Origin: Photorhabdus heterorhabditis
Lineage (GTDB): Bacteria; Pseudomonadota; Gammaproteobacteria; Enterobacterales; Enterobacteriaceae
Assembly (NCBI RefSeq): GCF_018448905.1
Contig: NZ_RCWA01000004.1
Coordinates: forward strand, 124,001 to 188,000
Length of the DNA: 64,000 nucleotides
Direction: 5' to 3'
In this document: one piece after another, positions 8,331 to 15,711 of the stretch
How positions within the stretch are numbered: the first letter of the stretch is position 1
Layout: each line of letters starts with the position of its first letter
The notes under the pieces: model-generated
Told to the model about the DNA's origin: nothing
The model's input: the letters and a program-made list of their open reading frames with translations, nothing else
Databases searched by the model: none
Position numbers and translations under genes: made by a program

Positions 8331-8937
8331 AGCTGGTACCTCCCCAAGCCAAATAACGGGGCGCGAGTTCCAGTAATATGCGTTTAGAATAATGTCGATT
8401 TTCTTTCCATGCTGGCGCTCTACGTCCAGCATTCTGAGATTCAACATGGCCGAACCAGACCCACGGATTGAGACCAACTGCCTCGGTTTTCTTCTTATCC
8501 CGTAGTAACCAGCCTAAGCCCCCGTTATAGGAAGACAGCACCATCGCCATTCTTTGGCACTTATCGACAGCTTTAATGCGTTGCCATAGCCAATGATCAT
8601 AGTGAACCATCGCCCGTATAGACCAGACTGGGTTGAAGGGATCTTTATTGGATAATTCAGGAATGCGTTGACTAATCCAATCCGCTGTTGCGGGCATAAA
8701 CTGGGCCATACCCTGAGCACCAATAGGCGAAATAGCTCGTGATTTCCAGTCACTCTCCTGATGCAACTGAGCGGCAAAATCAGCTACAGGCGCATTCAAT
8801 CCCCAGATCACACGAGAAGCACGTATTAAGTCATTGCGGTATTGCCGCGAACGGTGTGGCAGTTCGTCAGCCAATGCTAGGCTGACCATACCGCTACACC
8901 ACAACAGAACAATTCCGATAATCTGCCGCCAATTCAT
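8320..8937 (-). CDS. Phage lytic transglycosylase (SLT domain) with signal peptide
   Basis: A 205-residue peptidoglycan-cleaving endolysin. The N-terminus has a hydrophobic export segment ending ALA-D near residue 24. The catalytic domain carries HQESDW with the acid Glu near residue 60, then SPIGAQGMAQFMPATA near 70-86 and a late SYNGG near 138, all standard for the SLT goose-type lysozyme fold. Export through Sec means a holin may only need to depolarise the membrane. The ATG at 8937 follows AGGG; a GTG at 8943 overlapping the holin stop is an alternative. Confidence 0.88.
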   Translation of the reverse strand: MNWRQIIGIVLLWCSGMVSLALADELPHRSRQYRNDLIRASRVIWGLNAPVADFAAQLHQESDWKSRAISPIGAQGMAQFMPATADWISQRIPELSNKDPFNPVWSIRAMVHYDHWLWQRIKAVDKCQRMAMVLSSYNGGLGWLLRDKKKTEAVGLNPWVWFGHVESQNAGRRAPAWKENRHYSKRILLELAPRYLAWGGTSCAN

Positions 8938-8939
8938 AA

Positions 8940-9290
8940 TCACAACCCTGTAGCTACACTCAGACAGGTAGCGGCAACAATCAATGCACGGCGTATCAGA
9001 ACGGCTGCAAATACCATATGGTAGCCAGTCTGAACGGGATATTTTCCTTTTTTCATGAGTATTTCATCATATTTCAGATACTGACCGGGCCTTGCTTTCG
9101 GGAATAAACTACGATCAAGCCAGTACCCCAAGACAACAGCCAGAGCAATAAGCGACAATTTGTAGATCACAACAGGGACTTGTTGAGGGGAAACTAAACC
9201 GATAGTGATCAGCAATAGAACAGCTGTTAACAACCAGCCACCGAGGCGTAATTTTTTGATAAGTGATACAAACGATTTGAAAGTTTTCAC
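8940..9290 (-). CDS. Putative phage holin
   Basis: A 116-residue membrane protein, first gene of the lysis cassette. Three hydrophobic segments are visible: about residues 19-35 (LLTAVLLLITIGLV), 42-60 (VIYKLSLIALAVVLGYWL) and 90-113. The sequence YWLDRSLFPKARPG between the second and third recalls a holin family found in Mu-like phages. It has a GTG start with GGAG eight bases upstream. It would open the inner membrane to trigger lysis. No biochemical marker distinguishes it from another small membrane protein, so the call rests on topology and position. Confidence 0.7.
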   Translation of the reverse strand: MKTFKSFVSLIKKLRLGGWLLTAVLLLITIGLVSPQQVPVVIYKLSLIALAVVLGYWLDRSLFPKARPGQYLKYDEILMKKGKYPVQTGYHMVFAAVLIRRALIVAATCLSVATGL

Positions 9291-9399
9291 TGAACTGTCT
9301 CCGTAGTCGTTGATGGAAACAGTTTTGCCAATTTATCGGAAAAAGGATTTTAAAGGGCGTTAAGAGCGCATCAGAAAAGTAAAAGACAGGATAAGAGCG

Positions 9400-9505
9400 A
9401 CCTGCCTAACACTCGAATACTGGGTAGGCTATCAACTCACAGGTATGTACTGTGAGTCAACCGAGGCTCTTTCCGCTATTGATTATTGATGACCGGGAAA
9501 GCCTA
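9400..9505 (+). ncRNA. Candidate structured RNA or leader upstream of the phage methylase
   Basis: The 250-bp gap between holin and methylase holds three consecutive hairpins: GCCTA 9404-9408 with TAGGC 9425-9429; ACTCACAG 9435-9442 with CTGTGAGT 9450-9457 (7-base loop); and AGG plus CTTTCC 9464-9474 with GGAAAGCCT 9496-9504 around a two-base bulge. They end 36 bases before the methylase ATG. The strand is uncertain because a hairpin series folds on both, but the nearest gene it could control reads rightward. The family, if any, is not recognised. Confidence 0.4.
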
Positions 9506-9540
9506 ACTCATTTTCAGCTAATGGAAAAGGCTTACGGATA

Positions 9541-10311
9541 ATGAAAGAACAATCTTTACCTATCGTTCCGTGGATTGGTGGTAAACGCCGATTAGCAAAA
9601 CATATTTTACCGTTATTTCCTGAACATACCTGTTATGTCGAACCGTTCTGTGGTGCTGCCGCGCTGTATTTCCTAAAAGTACCGAGCAAATGTGAAGTGA
9701 TTAATGATCTTAATGGTGAGTTGGTGAATCTTTATCGCGTAATAAAACATCACTTGGAAGAGTTTGTCCGGCAATTTAAATGGGCATTGGTCAGCCGCCA
9801 AATATATAAATGGTTACAGATTACCCCCGAAGAAACGCTAACCGATATTCAGAGAGCAGCACGTTTCTACTATCTCCAAAAGCAGGCGTTTAGCGGTAAG
9901 GTTGCTGAACATACTTTCGGTACTTCCACCACCAGCCCACCGCGATTTAATTTACTCAGAATAGAAGAAGAGCTATCAATGGCTCACCTACGACTAGCAA
10001 GAACGATCATTGAAAATATGAACTGGGCACAATGCGTCCAACGGTACGACAGGCCACATACGCTGTTTTACTGTGATCCGCCGTATTGGGGTACAGAGGG
10101 ATATGGCATAGATTTCGGACTTGAGAACTATGATTTATTAGCAGAACTAGCACATACCATCCGAGGGGAAATGGTAATTTCGGTGAACGATATTCCAGAA
10201 ATGCGTAAGGCATTCAAAGGATTGAAAATGCAAGTAGTCAATATCGGTTACAACTTGAAAGTCACGGGGAAAGCTAAACAGAGTAAAGAGCTGATTATTT
10301 GTAATTTCTAA
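9541..10311 (+). CDS. Phage solitary DNA adenine-N6 methyltransferase (D12 class)
   Basis: A 256-residue Dam-like enzyme with no restriction partner nearby. Motifs run in alpha-group order: PWIGGKRRLAKHI (residues 9-21), SAM-binding EPFCGAAALYF near 34-44, INDLNGELVNLYR near 54-66, and catalytic DPPYWGTEGYG near 178-188. Motif I is EPFCGAAA where Dam-type enzymes usually have EPFxGxGxV, a mild departure. It probably methylates adenine to protect phage DNA or alter its expression. It is divergent from the late operon and convergent with the next genes, ending at a strong terminator. Confidence 0.9.
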   Translation: MKEQSLPIVPWIGGKRRLAKHILPLFPEHTCYVEPFCGAAALYFLKVPSKCEVINDLNGELVNLYRVIKHHLEEFVRQFKWALVSRQIYKWLQITPEETLTDIQRAARFYYLQKQAFSGKVAEHTFGTSTTSPPRFNLLRIEEELSMAHLRLARTIIENMNWAQCVQRYDRPHTLFYCDPPYWGTEGYGIDFGLENYDLLAELAHTIRGEMVISVNDIPEMRKAFKGLKMQVVNIGYNLKVTGKAKQSKELIICNF

Positions 10312-10318
10312 TAACCGA

Positions 10319-10354
10319 GAATGGCAAGGCAATATATTTGCTTTGCCATTTTTT
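10319..10354 (+). terminator. Rho-independent terminator after the methylase
   Basis: A 13-bp stem with one G-U pair (10320-10332 with 10338-10350), a 5-base loop and a run of six T follow the methylase stop by seven bases. Being nearly symmetrical, it may also stop the convergent transcript ending at 10359. Confidence 0.85.
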
Positions 10355-10358
10355 ACCT

Positions 10359-10796
10359 TTAACCTAAGCCAATAGAACGGGATACAAACTGTAAGCCTAT
10401 TCCGAGAGTTTGGCTCACTAAAGACCTTAACGCTTCTTTACTTTCAGTCTTCAATGTTTCCTTAATGCGATCACCTAATGGGGTTTCTAAGCTGTCAGGG
10501 ATTACTTTAAGAACTTCTAAACCTTCAGCCGTTAATACGGCTCTATGACAACCTTCAGAGCTCATAGTCCCTGCCAAGTAACCATTTGTCATGAGCCAAT
10601 CCACTGTATCCAGAAAAAATCTATGATCTTCTACTGTAGTACAAAGTTCGTCAGAGTATGTTCCATCAGAATATTGAAGGGATTCACCGATTACCTCTAT
10701 AGATAAAAGATCTATCTTTAAAGGAAATGACTCATATAGTTTCCCAAATATAATACCTACAATTTCATTAAACTTTTCTATGTTTGTAGTAGACAT
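10359..10796 (-). CDS. Hypothetical winged-helix-like phage accessory protein
   Basis: A 145-residue soluble protein, family not recognised. The middle (about residues 60-110) looks like a winged helix: EDHRFFLDTVDWLMTNGYLAG, a turn, then a beta hairpin ending RAVLTAEGLEVL. The C-terminal third is a basic amphipathic helix region. The ATG at 10796 has AGGAT four bases before the spacer; an upstream reading to 10877 overlaps the preceding ORF and lacks a site. It sits between methylase and repressor, where Mu-like phages carry cargo (morons). Confidence 0.65.
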   Translation of the reverse strand: MSTTNIEKFNEIVGIIFGKLYESFPLKIDLLSIEVIGESLQYSDGTYSDELCTTVEDHRFFLDTVDWLMTNGYLAGTMSSEGCHRAVLTAEGLEVLKVIPDSLETPLGDRIKETLKTESKEALRSLVSQTLGIGLQFVSRSIGLG

Positions 10797-10813
10797 AAAT
10801 ATCCTATTTGTTT

Positions 10814-10996
10814 CTAAAGTTTCAATTTCAATGTTCCACCAGGTACATTCTGTTGATCTAAACAAACAGATTGGCAAACTGATTTAGATATGGATAAAAT
10901 TGTTTCGTTATCCCCTATATCAAGAAAACAATTATTCCCATTGGCTATATAATCATTGGGAAGTTTGGCATTTGTGGGAATTAATAAGTTACGCAC
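10814..10996 (-). CDS. Hypothetical 60-residue protein
   Basis: A small ORF with a GTG start preceded by AAGGG at good spacing, ending 17 bases before the next gene in the same direction. It begins MRNLLIPTNAKLPNDYI. Composition is ordinary for a soluble protein with two central cysteines. No family recognised. Placement in a short co-directional run with its neighbours supports it being real. Confidence 0.45.
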   Translation of the reverse strand: MRNLLIPTNAKLPNDYIANGNNCFLDIGDNETILSISKSVCQSVCLDQQNVPGGTLKLKL

Positions 10997-11035
10997 AGTC
11001 CATACCCTTATATGAAATAAAAAATAACTATATTT

Positions 11036-11572
11036 TTAAGAATTTCTACGTTGTAAGATGACATCTATGGTATCAATAACATCCTGATTTTCATCTATTA
11101 TCCTATTTTCTATCTTCCTGTGCTTGTCCATTTTTTTTCCGCAAAGCGCTATCAACACGACCCAAGAAATAAAGATTATCAATGTTTTATCATTAAGTAC
11201 CAATACATTAGTAAATCCTTCACCGAAAAATATCATATAAGCGTTCCATAGGGCAAACGTGAATGCTATAAGCACGAGGCTAAGTAATAGCAGGCAAGGT
11301 GTATTGATGTAATAACGCCATTTAGCATCTTTATTTTCTATAAGTAATTCTCGTTTTATAGCAAGTAATTCCCGACTATTCCTTTCATGAAGCTCACGCG
11401 GGCGAGATGGCATGGGGTTAATATTGACGACTGAACCTACATGAATAGAGCCATGATTATTGCCACCAACGCTGATGGTTATTTGTCGTTCCTGCCCATC
11501 TTGGGGAAGTTGTTTAAGGCTATCAAAAACTTGTCCTGCTAATGTTTGTAATTCTTCATCTCTTCTGTCCAT
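11036..11572 (-). CDS. Hypothetical membrane protein, two TM segments
   Basis: A 178-residue protein, family not recognised. It has a charged N-terminal domain of about 85 residues, including a short glycine/asparagine beta segment (VGGNNHGSIHVGSVVNI), then two membrane helices near 92-112 and 130-148, and a basic helical tail (KKMDKHRKIENRI). It lies 17 bases downstream of the repressor gene and in the same direction, so it may be expressed in the lysogen. Lysogenically expressed membrane proteins beside a repressor are often superinfection-exclusion factors, but nothing in the sequence proves this. Confidence 0.65.
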   Translation of the reverse strand: MDRRDEELQTLAGQVFDSLKQLPQDGQERQITISVGGNNHGSIHVGSVVNINPMPSRPRELHERNSRELLAIKRELLIENKDAKWRYYINTPCLLLLSLVLIAFTFALWNAYMIFFGEGFTNVLVLNDKTLIIFISWVVLIALCGKKMDKHRKIENRIIDENQDVIDTIDVILQRRNS

Positions 11573-11588
11573 GCAAATCCTTTATTTT

Positions 11589-12005
11589 TTAATGATTAAC
11601 AACCAGTTTTAATACTCTGTCAATTCTACTGTCATCGACAACCGACTCTTTAATTAAAAAGTTATATATTTTTGATGATTGCAGGACGAGTTCATCGGGC
11701 GTCCAGCGGCGATTAGCCTGTTGTGCCATCGAATCTAGTTTATGAACAATTTTTCCCAGTAATTCTGTATCTATCTCACTGTTTTTGTAAGCGGTAGAGG
11801 CTGACTGTTGAACTTGCCCTGTTATTAGGTACAACACATCAAGACCCGCTTTTGCCCAAAGGCTTATAGCATCAGCCCCTGGTGCAGATTCGTCTTTTTC
11901 CCACCTTATCTGTGATTTTCTTGATGCGCCAACCATCTCCGCGAAATCGGACTGACTAAACCCCAATCGCTCACGCTCTTTTTTTAATCTCTCACCAAGA
12001 GACAT
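11589..12005 (-). CDS. Phage repressor-like XRE-family HTH regulator
   Basis: A 138-residue protein with an N-terminal XRE helix-turn-helix: LGERLKKERERLGFSQSDFAEMVGA, then RKSQIRWEKDESAPGADAISLWAKAGLDVLYLITG. The C-terminal part is helical and lacks the Ser/Lys autocleavage motifs of LexA-like repressors, so induction would not be by RecA-driven self-cleavage. It diverges from the Ner-like gene across an operator region (12023-12067), the normal layout for the lysogeny switch of transposable phages. The ATG at 12005 is preferred; an in-frame TTG lies four codons upstream. Confidence 0.8.
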   Translation of the reverse strand: MSLGERLKKERERLGFSQSDFAEMVGASRKSQIRWEKDESAPGADAISLWAKAGLDVLYLITGQVQQSASTAYKNSEIDTELLGKIVHKLDSMAQQANRRWTPDELVLQSSKIYNFLIKESVVDDSRIDRVLKLVVNH

Positions 12006-12022
12006 TTTTGTCACCAAAACCC

Positions 12023-12067
12023 TTTACAAGTCCCATTAATGGGACAATAATGTCATGTATTGTACAA
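12023..12067 (+). promoter_or_regulatory. Phage early promoter with palindromic operator in the spacer
   Basis: TTTACA (12023-12028) and AATAAT (12046-12051) are spaced by exactly 17 bases, a good sigma-70 promoter facing the Ner-like gene. The spacer is almost wholly the perfect palindrome GTCCCATTAATGGGAC (12030-12045). A second, smaller palindrome TTGTACAA lies at 12060-12067. Bound repressor would cover the promoter. The opposing repressor promoter is not clear from sequence. Confidence 0.7.
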
Positions 12068-12095
12068 ACATCATTGCATTACCGGAGGCCATAGC

Positions 12096-12284
12096 ATGAC
12101 ACCCGAGAAAATTAAAAGCCGCTTTCATCAACACGGCATCACTATTACCCAATGGGCACAGGAGAACGGGTATTCCCGCGAAGCTGTATACCGAGTTCTT
12201 AATGGACAATCCAAAGCTAATTACGGAAAGGCCCATGAAATAGCTGTAAAGCTAGGTCTGAAAACGCCAAGTTTAGGCATTTAA
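12096..12284 (+). CDS. Ner/Cro-like phage DNA-binding protein
   Basis: A 62-residue HTH protein: KIKSRFHQHGITITQWAQ, then GYSREAVYRVLNGQSKA, then a short helix with HEIAVKLGLK. This is the small negative regulator type that sits first in the early operon of transposable phages and opposes the repressor. The ATG has GGAGG eight bases upstream. Transcription would start just downstream of the promoter at 12023-12051. Confidence 0.8.
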   Translation: MTPEKIKSRFHQHGITITQWAQENGYSREAVYRVLNGQSKANYGKAHEIAVKLGLKTPSLGI

Positions 12285-12350
12285 ATTTAGCCTAACTATT
12301 TTATCACTTTATGTAACAGATTATCACATATTGAAAAGGGAGAATGTGAC

Positions 12351-12659
12351 ATGCGCAAAATTAACGTTTCCAGTTCTGGTACGCGCATATTACGAGTTCT
12401 TAAGGCTCTACGTGGTCATTCCTTGTCTGGGATGAGTAATGGTGAATTAGCGGAATTACTGGAGGAATCTCCTACAAATATTAATCGTGCACTAAATACA
12501 TTAATAGAAGAAGGGCTGGCGCAAAAACTGGGTAGCGGCAGATATGCACCCGGTATGCAATTACTGCAAATAGCACAATCGTTCTCAAATGAAATGGCTA
12601 ACACCCAAGCCAAAATTACAGAAATGAATCAGCGCGTTTTGGCTGGTAGCAGAAATTAA
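12351..12659 (+). CDS. IclR-type winged-helix phage regulator
   Basis: A 102-residue protein made almost only of an IclR-like DNA-binding domain: RILRVLKALRGHSLSG, then SNGELAELLEESPTNINRALN, then LIEEGLAQKLGSGRYAPG as the wing. A helical tail of about 30 residues replaces the IclR effector-binding domain. Similar short IclR-like proteins occur in the early operons of BcepMu-type prophages. Function unknown; probably local control. A good AGGGAG site precedes the ATG. Confidence 0.75.
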   Translation: MRKINVSSSGTRILRVLKALRGHSLSGMSNGELAELLEESPTNINRALNTLIEEGLAQKLGSGRYAPGMQLLQIAQSFSNEMANTQAKITEMNQRVLAGSRN

Positions 12660-12678
12660 TTAACAAGAGATTCATACA

Positions 12679-13635
12679 ATGGCACGCTCAAAAAATACAA
12701 CATCAGTAAAACTAGCCGAAGATGTTCAACTTGCTGACGATCTGCAGGTCAATCTCAACGCTATGACAACACACCGCCTGCAAATCATGGAACAGTTTGG
12801 AGATGGTCTGCCGTATGAACGTGAACGTATCGTTCACGAAACCCGTTTCTATATGGCTCAGAGTGCTGAAGCGATGTTGGAAGCTGGGAAGCGCCTCATT
12901 ATTCTTAAAGAGAATGAACCTCATGGTGAATTTGTTGACATCGTTAAGGATCAACTTGGCTTGGAACCCCGAATTGCTCAAAAAATGGCACAAGCTGCAC
13001 TCAAATTTCTTTCACCTGGATTAGAAACAAAAGCGAAAACGTTTTCGCTTTTGGGACGTTCCAAACTGTATGAGTTGATGCTTGAAGATGATGATGAACT
13101 GTCAGAATTGGCTGAAGGTGGCACTGTAGCAGGTTTGACATTAGATGATATTGATCGCATGTCTGTCCGCGAACTACGTAAGACCCTGCGTGATACACGC
13201 GCTGATCTGGAAATCTCACGCCAGACGGTGCAGGAAAAAAAGGAACTTGTTAGTAATTTGATTGAGGAGAAATCTCAAATCCAGCACAAACTTCAGCGCC
13301 GAATCAATCATGAAAAACCTGAAGAAGAAGGTGCAGCTTTGACACAAGAGGTTAATTCATTGTCTTTTGCTATTGATGCCGCTATCACCAATCTTTTCAA
13401 TGGATTTGAAACGCTTAATGACCATACCAGACGCACCGATATTAGCCATGTTGGGTTTATGGCAGGCGTACTCGATGACCTTGAAGTCAAAATTCGTAAC
13501 CTGCGTAATCACTTTAATCTGCCTGAGTACAGAGAACACAGCATTGTTCCTGATTGGGCTAAAGAAGGTGCGAAAGCAGAAGAGGAAAGATTCGAACGAC
13601 CAGAATGGATGGATAAGGAAGAGGCACATGAATAA
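12679..13635 (+). CDS. DUF3102 family phage protein
   Basis: A 318-residue soluble protein. The N-terminal half has the DUF3102 pattern: a helix with ETRFYMAQSAEAMLEAGKRLIILKE (split), then HGEFVDIVKDQLGLEPRIAQKMAQAA, which resembles a ParB-like or KilA-like DNA-associated helical bundle. The middle (residues about 160-215) is a coiled coil (RADLEISRQTVQEKKELV). The family is common in early operons of transposable prophages, without a known role. It lies directly upstream of the transposase. Confidence 0.8.
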   Translation: MARSKNTTSVKLAEDVQLADDLQVNLNAMTTHRLQIMEQFGDGLPYERERIVHETRFYMAQSAEAMLEAGKRLIILKENEPHGEFVDIVKDQLGLEPRIAQKMAQAALKFLSPGLETKAKTFSLLGRSKLYELMLEDDDELSELAEGGTVAGLTLDDIDRMSVRELRKTLRDTRADLEISRQTVQEKKELVSNLIEEKSQIQHKLQRRINHEKPEEEGAALTQEVNSLSFAIDAAITNLFNGFETLNDHTRRTDISHVGFMAGVLDDLEVKIRNLRNHFNLPEYREHSIVPDWAKEGAKAEEERFERPEWMDKEEAHE

Positions 13636-13678
13636 ATCTGAATTGAAAAAAATGCTTGAAAAGAAACTGAAGAAATAA
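13628..13678 (+). CDS. 16-residue lysine-rich micro-ORF
   Basis: ATG at 13628 overlaps the end of the DUF3102 gene in another frame and reads MNKSELKKMLEKKLKK before a stop at 13678, eleven bases before the transposase start. The peptide would be a perfect basic amphipathic helix. It may serve only to couple translation into the transposase, or be accidental. Confidence 0.3.
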   Translation: MNKSELKKMLEKKLKK

Positions 13679-13688
13679 GGGCAATAAC

Positions 13689-15473
13689 ATGAATACCACA
13701 ATGACCGAACGATTAGTTTCTATTGCACAGGCAGCACATAAAGCCGGACATGGCAGTAAAGAAGCAATATATCGGGCGGCTTGTGAAGAGCTGTGTATGT
13801 CACGTTCAACATTGATTAAAAAACTTGGTGAAGTTTCTGGCAAAAAGCCACGCAAGAAACGTTCTGATGCAGGTAATAGCGCGCTGACACGTGAAGAAGC
13901 AACTTTGATCTCAGGGGTATTGATGGAGGCCACTCGTAATACAGGGAAACGGTTATATAGCCTCGAACAGGCCGTTAATGATCTGCGTTCAAATAGCCTG
14001 ATTAATGCAGGCCATATTGATACCAAAACAGGCGAATTTTCTCCGTTATCCATTGACGCGATTAGTCGTGCATTGCGCCAGTACAAACTTCATCCTGAAC
14101 AGTTGAAAGTGCCTGCGACTAGCCTACAATTGGCTAGCCTGCATCCCAATCATGTCTGGGAATTAGACGCCTCAATTTGTGTGCTATATTACCTAAAAAA
14201 CCCTAATAAAAACAATGGGATTGACAGTGGATTACGCATGATGCCTGTGGCTGAATTTAATAAAAATAAGCCGAAAAATCTGGCTCGTATCATTAATGAT
14301 CGCGTTTGGTCGTTTGAATTAACAGATCACACAAGTGGCTGGATATATGTTGAATACTTATTTGGCGGTGAAACCAGTCAGAATTTTACTTCTGTGTTGA
14401 TTAACGCAATGCAAGATCGTGGTGACGCAGATGTATTACACGGTGTACCCCAAATTTTATTTACTGACCCCGGTTCTGCTTTGACAGCACCTACACTACG
14501 TAACTTGTGTAAGGCCCTAGGCATTCAAATGATACAACACAAGGCCCGTAACGCCCGTGCTACGGGCTCTGTTGAAAAAGCACGTGACATCATCGAACGC
14601 AATTTCGAATCCGGTTTACGCTTTCGACAGGTTGATAATATTGATGAACTTAACCGTCTGGCACGGCTATGGCGTATGAAGTTTAACCGCAGTGCAATAC
14701 ATAGCCGACATGGACAAACCCGTACAGATTGCTGGCTAAAAATCACAGCAGAACAGTTAGTAAAAGCACCTGCCATTAATGTTTGTCGTGAATTGGCAAT
14801 TGGCACCCCAGAAAGCCGTAAAGTACAGTCAACCTTGCGAGTATCTTTCAGGGGACGTGAGTATGACGTCAGTACCGTTCCTAGTGTGAGTGTTGGTGAT
14901 TCTATCATGATCATCCGCAATCCGTGGCGTGACGAAGAGGCACAGGTAGTCATTACTGGTGAAGATGGCTTTGATGTTTTCCATCTTGTTAATGAAGTCA
15001 CTAAAGATGAGTACGGCTTTGCCATCGGAGCACCTGTAATTGGTAGTGAATTCCAAGCCATTCCTCAAACAATTGCACAACGTAATTTAGCCGAAGTTGA
15101 ACAGAAAATCATGGGGACAAACAACACAACTGAAACTGAAATAGCACGTAAATTGAAAACACTTCCCCTCAATGGTCGGTTTGATCCATATTTGGATATT
15201 GAACGTAATGATGCACCAACGTATATGCCAAAACGTGGACAAGCCTCTACGGTACATAGCCCACGAATTGAACAGCTTATGAACCCCGTTGATGTTGTCA
15301 AAATTTTACGTGAACGGTTTCAATTACATGGTAAGACATGGCGTGGTGAATTTTATCAGCAAATAGTTAAACGCTTTCCTAATGGTGTTCCAACAGATCA
15401 AATTGATGAATTGGTTGATGAATTCATAGGGAAATCAACAACTGTTGTATGCAATATTGTTAACGGTAATTAA
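13689..15473 (+). CDS. Phage DDE transposase (MuA/TniA-like, rve core)
   Basis: A 594-residue recombinase that cuts the phage ends and strand-transfers them in replicative transposition. The N-terminus holds helix-turn-helix modules for end binding (SKEAIYRAACEELCMSRSTLIKKL). The catalytic core shows WELDASI (first Asp, near residue 155), LFTDPGSAL (second Asp, near 258) and GSVEKARD (Glu, near 293), the DDE triad on an RNase H fold. A C-terminal Mu-type beta barrel and helical tail follow, the latter for contact with the MuB-like ATPase encoded next. Ribosome site AAGGG is well placed. Confidence 0.9.
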   Translation: MNTTMTERLVSIAQAAHKAGHGSKEAIYRAACEELCMSRSTLIKKLGEVSGKKPRKKRSDAGNSALTREEATLISGVLMEATRNTGKRLYSLEQAVNDLRSNSLINAGHIDTKTGEFSPLSIDAISRALRQYKLHPEQLKVPATSLQLASLHPNHVWELDASICVLYYLKNPNKNNGIDSGLRMMPVAEFNKNKPKNLARIINDRVWSFELTDHTSGWIYVEYLFGGETSQNFTSVLINAMQDRGDADVLHGVPQILFTDPGSALTAPTLRNLCKALGIQMIQHKARNARATGSVEKARDIIERNFESGLRFRQVDNIDELNRLARLWRMKFNRSAIHSRHGQTRTDCWLKITAEQLVKAPAINVCRELAIGTPESRKVQSTLRVSFRGREYDVSTVPSVSVGDSIMIIRNPWRDEEAQVVITGEDGFDVFHLVNEVTKDEYGFAIGAPVIGSEFQAIPQTIAQRNLAEVEQKIMGTNNTTETEIARKLKTLPLNGRFDPYLDIERNDAPTYMPKRGQASTVHSPRIEQLMNPVDVVKILRERFQLHGKTWRGEFYQQIVKRFPNGVPTDQIDELVDEFIGKSTTVVCNIVNGN

Positions 15474-15711
15474 TTTTTCATGGTGTATATTAAGGAAAAG
15501 AAAAATGGCAATTAAAATTCATGATCCACTGCTTTCACTGACCACTTAAAATACAACTGAGGTTTATTTATAAAAGTGACCCAGTTTGTTTTCGTGGAAC
15601 TCATTATAACGTAAGAAGTATACAGGATATTTTGCCAGGGAATGATGTTGCTATCTCTTATTATCAATAGCATATGCAGAAATAAAGATAGCCGCTTAAC
15701 GGGGGATTATT
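15474..15711 (+). other. Gap between transposase and ATPase genes with a decayed small ORF
   Basis: An ATG at 15505 opens a 14-codon ORF (MAIKIHDPLLSLTT). After it, another frame stays open to a TAG near 15670 and reads like protein (VCFRGTHYNVRSIQDILPG). This may be the ruins of one small gene broken by stops and frameshifts, but the pieces are too short to identify. Confidence 0.3.

Noticed and set aside
8331-8477. Longer Rz reading from 8477
   Set aside because: This part is antiparallel to no gene but lies in another frame of the transglycosylase, has no ribosome site and would place a membrane helix 65 residues inside.
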